Below, in pieces: positions 62,430 through 64,000 of a stretch of DNA of 64,000 nt. Position 1 is the stretch's first letter. Every line of letters starts with the position of its first letter. The notes under the pieces were generated by a model, which saw nothing but the letters and a program-made list of their open reading frames with translations, was not told the DNA's origin and made no database searches. This DNA comes from Lophius americanus. Taxonomy: Eukaryota; Chordata; Actinopteri; Lophiiformes; Lophiidae. Location: assembly GCA_037951165.1 (NCBI GenBank), contig JBBDHG010000043.1:4651001-4715000 (forward strand), written 5' to 3'. The translations under genes were made by a program, and so were the position numbers.

Positions 62430-62790
62430 GACTTCCACAAAAAGCTCCCCCTCAATAGTAAAATATGATCTATTATCATAGCTATTATGTAAAACATATA
62501 AAATAGATCTCCTAAATTAGATTCATGTGACCGTTTGGACAGAATCGGACATAAGATGCCCGGTGAGTAAAATGGAAACAAGTACAGTTAAATATGACTA
62601 ATACAAGACAGATCTCCTCGAGTCGATTCCTATCAACCAAATCGGGACTTAATCGTACCAACGGTTGAGAAATTATGGCCTGAAAAATGAAATTTTGGAA
62701 TTACTGCTCCCACTAGTGCTGGAAATATGCAACCAACCTTTTTCCAAATCCATCCAGTCACTTCTTTTCAGGGATATAATTAACTTTATA
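62430..62790 (-). repeat. Interspersed repeat family A, copy 8 (inverted)
   Basis: It reads as the reverse complement of the other copies: 'caacggttgagaaattatgg' (the core), 'ccactagtgctggaaatatg' and 'acagatctcctcgagtcgat'. It confirms the family is dispersed in both orientations. Confidence 0.85.
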
Positions 62791-62799
62791 AACCTTATT

Positions 62800-63335
62800 T
62801 CTCGCTGAAAAATTGTTGATTATTATTAATTATTCAATTAGGGTAATAACCCTTACCTGATGCATGAATGAGATTTGGAAACAGTTTGTATTCTCATTAC
62901 TCCATTGAAAATAGGCCAATAACAATATCATATGCTGCGTTCAAGGCATATCAGTAATTAGGACGTACAAAATGAATTTTTTGAAATTGATTTTTGAAAT
63001 ATGACTCCGTCATATTTCACGTCCGTGAAAATGTAAAGTTAAGTTTCTTCAGACTCTTAGAATGTGAAGAGTTCCATTAAACGATCCATCCGTTCATTTT
63101 CAGTAACCGCTAATTCGGTTCAAGATTTGAATCTTTGAATGTTTTTCGGACCCTACTGAAGTACGGGACTGTCTGAGTGACACCAAACAATCACTTCTGG
63201 TAGGAGCTTTTCTCTCCGTCACACTAGCAGTTCACACATTTGCTCTGGGACTTGTACAAGTGTTTCATCTGTTGTAAATTAGTTTGGCCCTTCTGGACCA
63301 CCGTCATTTTATATCCAGCAGTAGAACTAAAAACC
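62800..63335. other. Upstream flank, mostly nothing recognised
   Basis: AT-rich DNA. A short 'atccatccgttcattttcag' followed by 'taaccgcta' at about 63085-63115 looks like a 5' scrap of the repeat described at 8268-8625. Confidence 0.4.
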
Positions 63336-63344
63336 AGCCATGAA

Positions 63345-63430
63345 GGGGTCACAGGTCAGTGTACTTCTGGAGCCGGTCCCAAGCCCGGATGAATGGGGAG
63401 GGTTTCATCAATGCTGTGTACCAGACTTCA
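63345..63430 (+). repeat. Fish retrotransposon 3'-tail fragment
   Basis: 'ggagccggtcccaagcccgg' followed by 'atgaatggggagggttt' matches a common fish repeat tail ('cggtcccaagcccggataaa'). It is a fragment only. Confidence 0.65.
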
Positions 63431-63619
63431 GCAAATGTTTTCTAAAACGTTGATGGGTGGACGGCTTCCTCTAAATCTATCTCACGTCTGCATTGGGGTC
63501 CGCATTCTCTTTGTCGCTACCACAGTTTTGTACCTTGTTGCCTGAATGCTCGTTACATAGCAACACACAGATGAGGACTAAAGTCCAGACACAAAATAGA
63601 TTCAAAGAAGCTTGAATGG

Positions 63620-64000
63620 AGGTAGACTTTAAGGGTATGTATTTTTCATAGCCCATAAATAAACAACCAAGTTCCACAAGCAGAGATTCAACCGTAGAAT
63701 GAAACAAAGTTCAAACGGGAGGGGGCGGAGACAAAGCTGGTCCACAGGTAAGTCCAAAATCCAAATTAGAGAATGAAGACAAGATCCAGAAAACGACCCA
63801 GTAAGGAACACAGATGAAACTGATTCACAGACATGAAGAAATGAAGGAACACGAAGGAGGTGGAAGGGGGAGCAAATGGTGAGAAACAATCACAGTCAAA
63901 GCAAAGACAGGAAGTGAAAACTAACATAAGCACAGAATGAACTTTCAAAATAAAACAAAGACCCCGAATTAAAACAAGACAAGCGAACAACAGATATATG
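63620..64000 (-). repeat. Probable dispersed repeat reaching the window edge
   Basis: Purine-rich 'agacaggaagtgaaaactaa' and 'caaaataaaacaaagacccc' resemble a common fish dispersed repeat usually written on the opposite strand ('cacttcctgt...ttattttg'). The boundary and class are uncertain, and it runs off the window. Confidence 0.45.

Overview
The window is vertebrate nuclear DNA, almost certainly from a teleost fish and probably a percomorph. The evidence is one split gene with short introns and canonical GT-AG junctions, very frequent (CA)n, (GA)n and (TA)n microsatellites, and remnants of repeats familiar from fish genomes: Tc1-like transposons, non-LTR retrotransposon 3' ends and tRNA-derived heads. 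There are no prokaryotic features: no operons, no Shine-Dalgarno sites and no CRISPR.

The only protein-coding gene I can support is etv1 (ER81), a PEA3-subfamily ETS transcription factor. It lies on the minus strand, with its ATG at 58026 and its stop at 30541. I assembled twelve coding exons by splice site and reading frame. They join without a frame break into 1434 nt (477 aa), the same length as I recall for human ETV1. All parts of the family are present: N-terminal acidic activation domain with a COP1-type VP degron, the central S/T-P and RRQLSEP/RQMSEP phosphosite region, IKQE-type SUMO motifs, the ETS domain (about residues 335-415) and the conserved C-terminal tail. A probable CpG-rich promoter and non-coding first exon lie at about 58291-58560. 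A 3'UTR runs down from 30540, with a proximal polyadenylation signal at 29947-29952 and a possible distal one at 27778-27783.

Layout. 1 to about 27750 is intergenic DNA downstream of etv1. It has no recognisable gene, but several non-repetitive, homeodomain- and FOX-motif-rich stretches resemble conserved non-coding enhancers (5.0, 7.4-7.8, 12.2-12.8, 17.3, 19.7-20.1, 24.2-25.5 and 26.1-26.6 kb). These are separated by microsatellites and transposon remnants. 27.75-30.54 kb is the probable 3'UTR zone. 30.54-58.08 kb is etv1 with its introns. Introns 3, 4, 7 and 10 hold further candidate regulatory blocks, and introns 1, 3, 4, 5, 10 and 11 hold repeats. 58.3-64.0 kb is the promoter and upstream flank, which includes a perfect 19-bp hairpin and a roughly 1.6-kb minisatellite built on 20- and 40-bp units.

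The notable non-genic structures are the 20/40-bp minisatellite upstream of the promoter, a diverged array of about 140-bp period in intron 3, an unclassified interspersed repeat family with at least eight copies on both strands, internally duplicated motifs inside candidate enhancers, and a 20-bp exact match suggesting templated filler DNA. I found no new enzymatic or defence system. Conservation claims are judgements from sequence texture only, because no alignment was possible.
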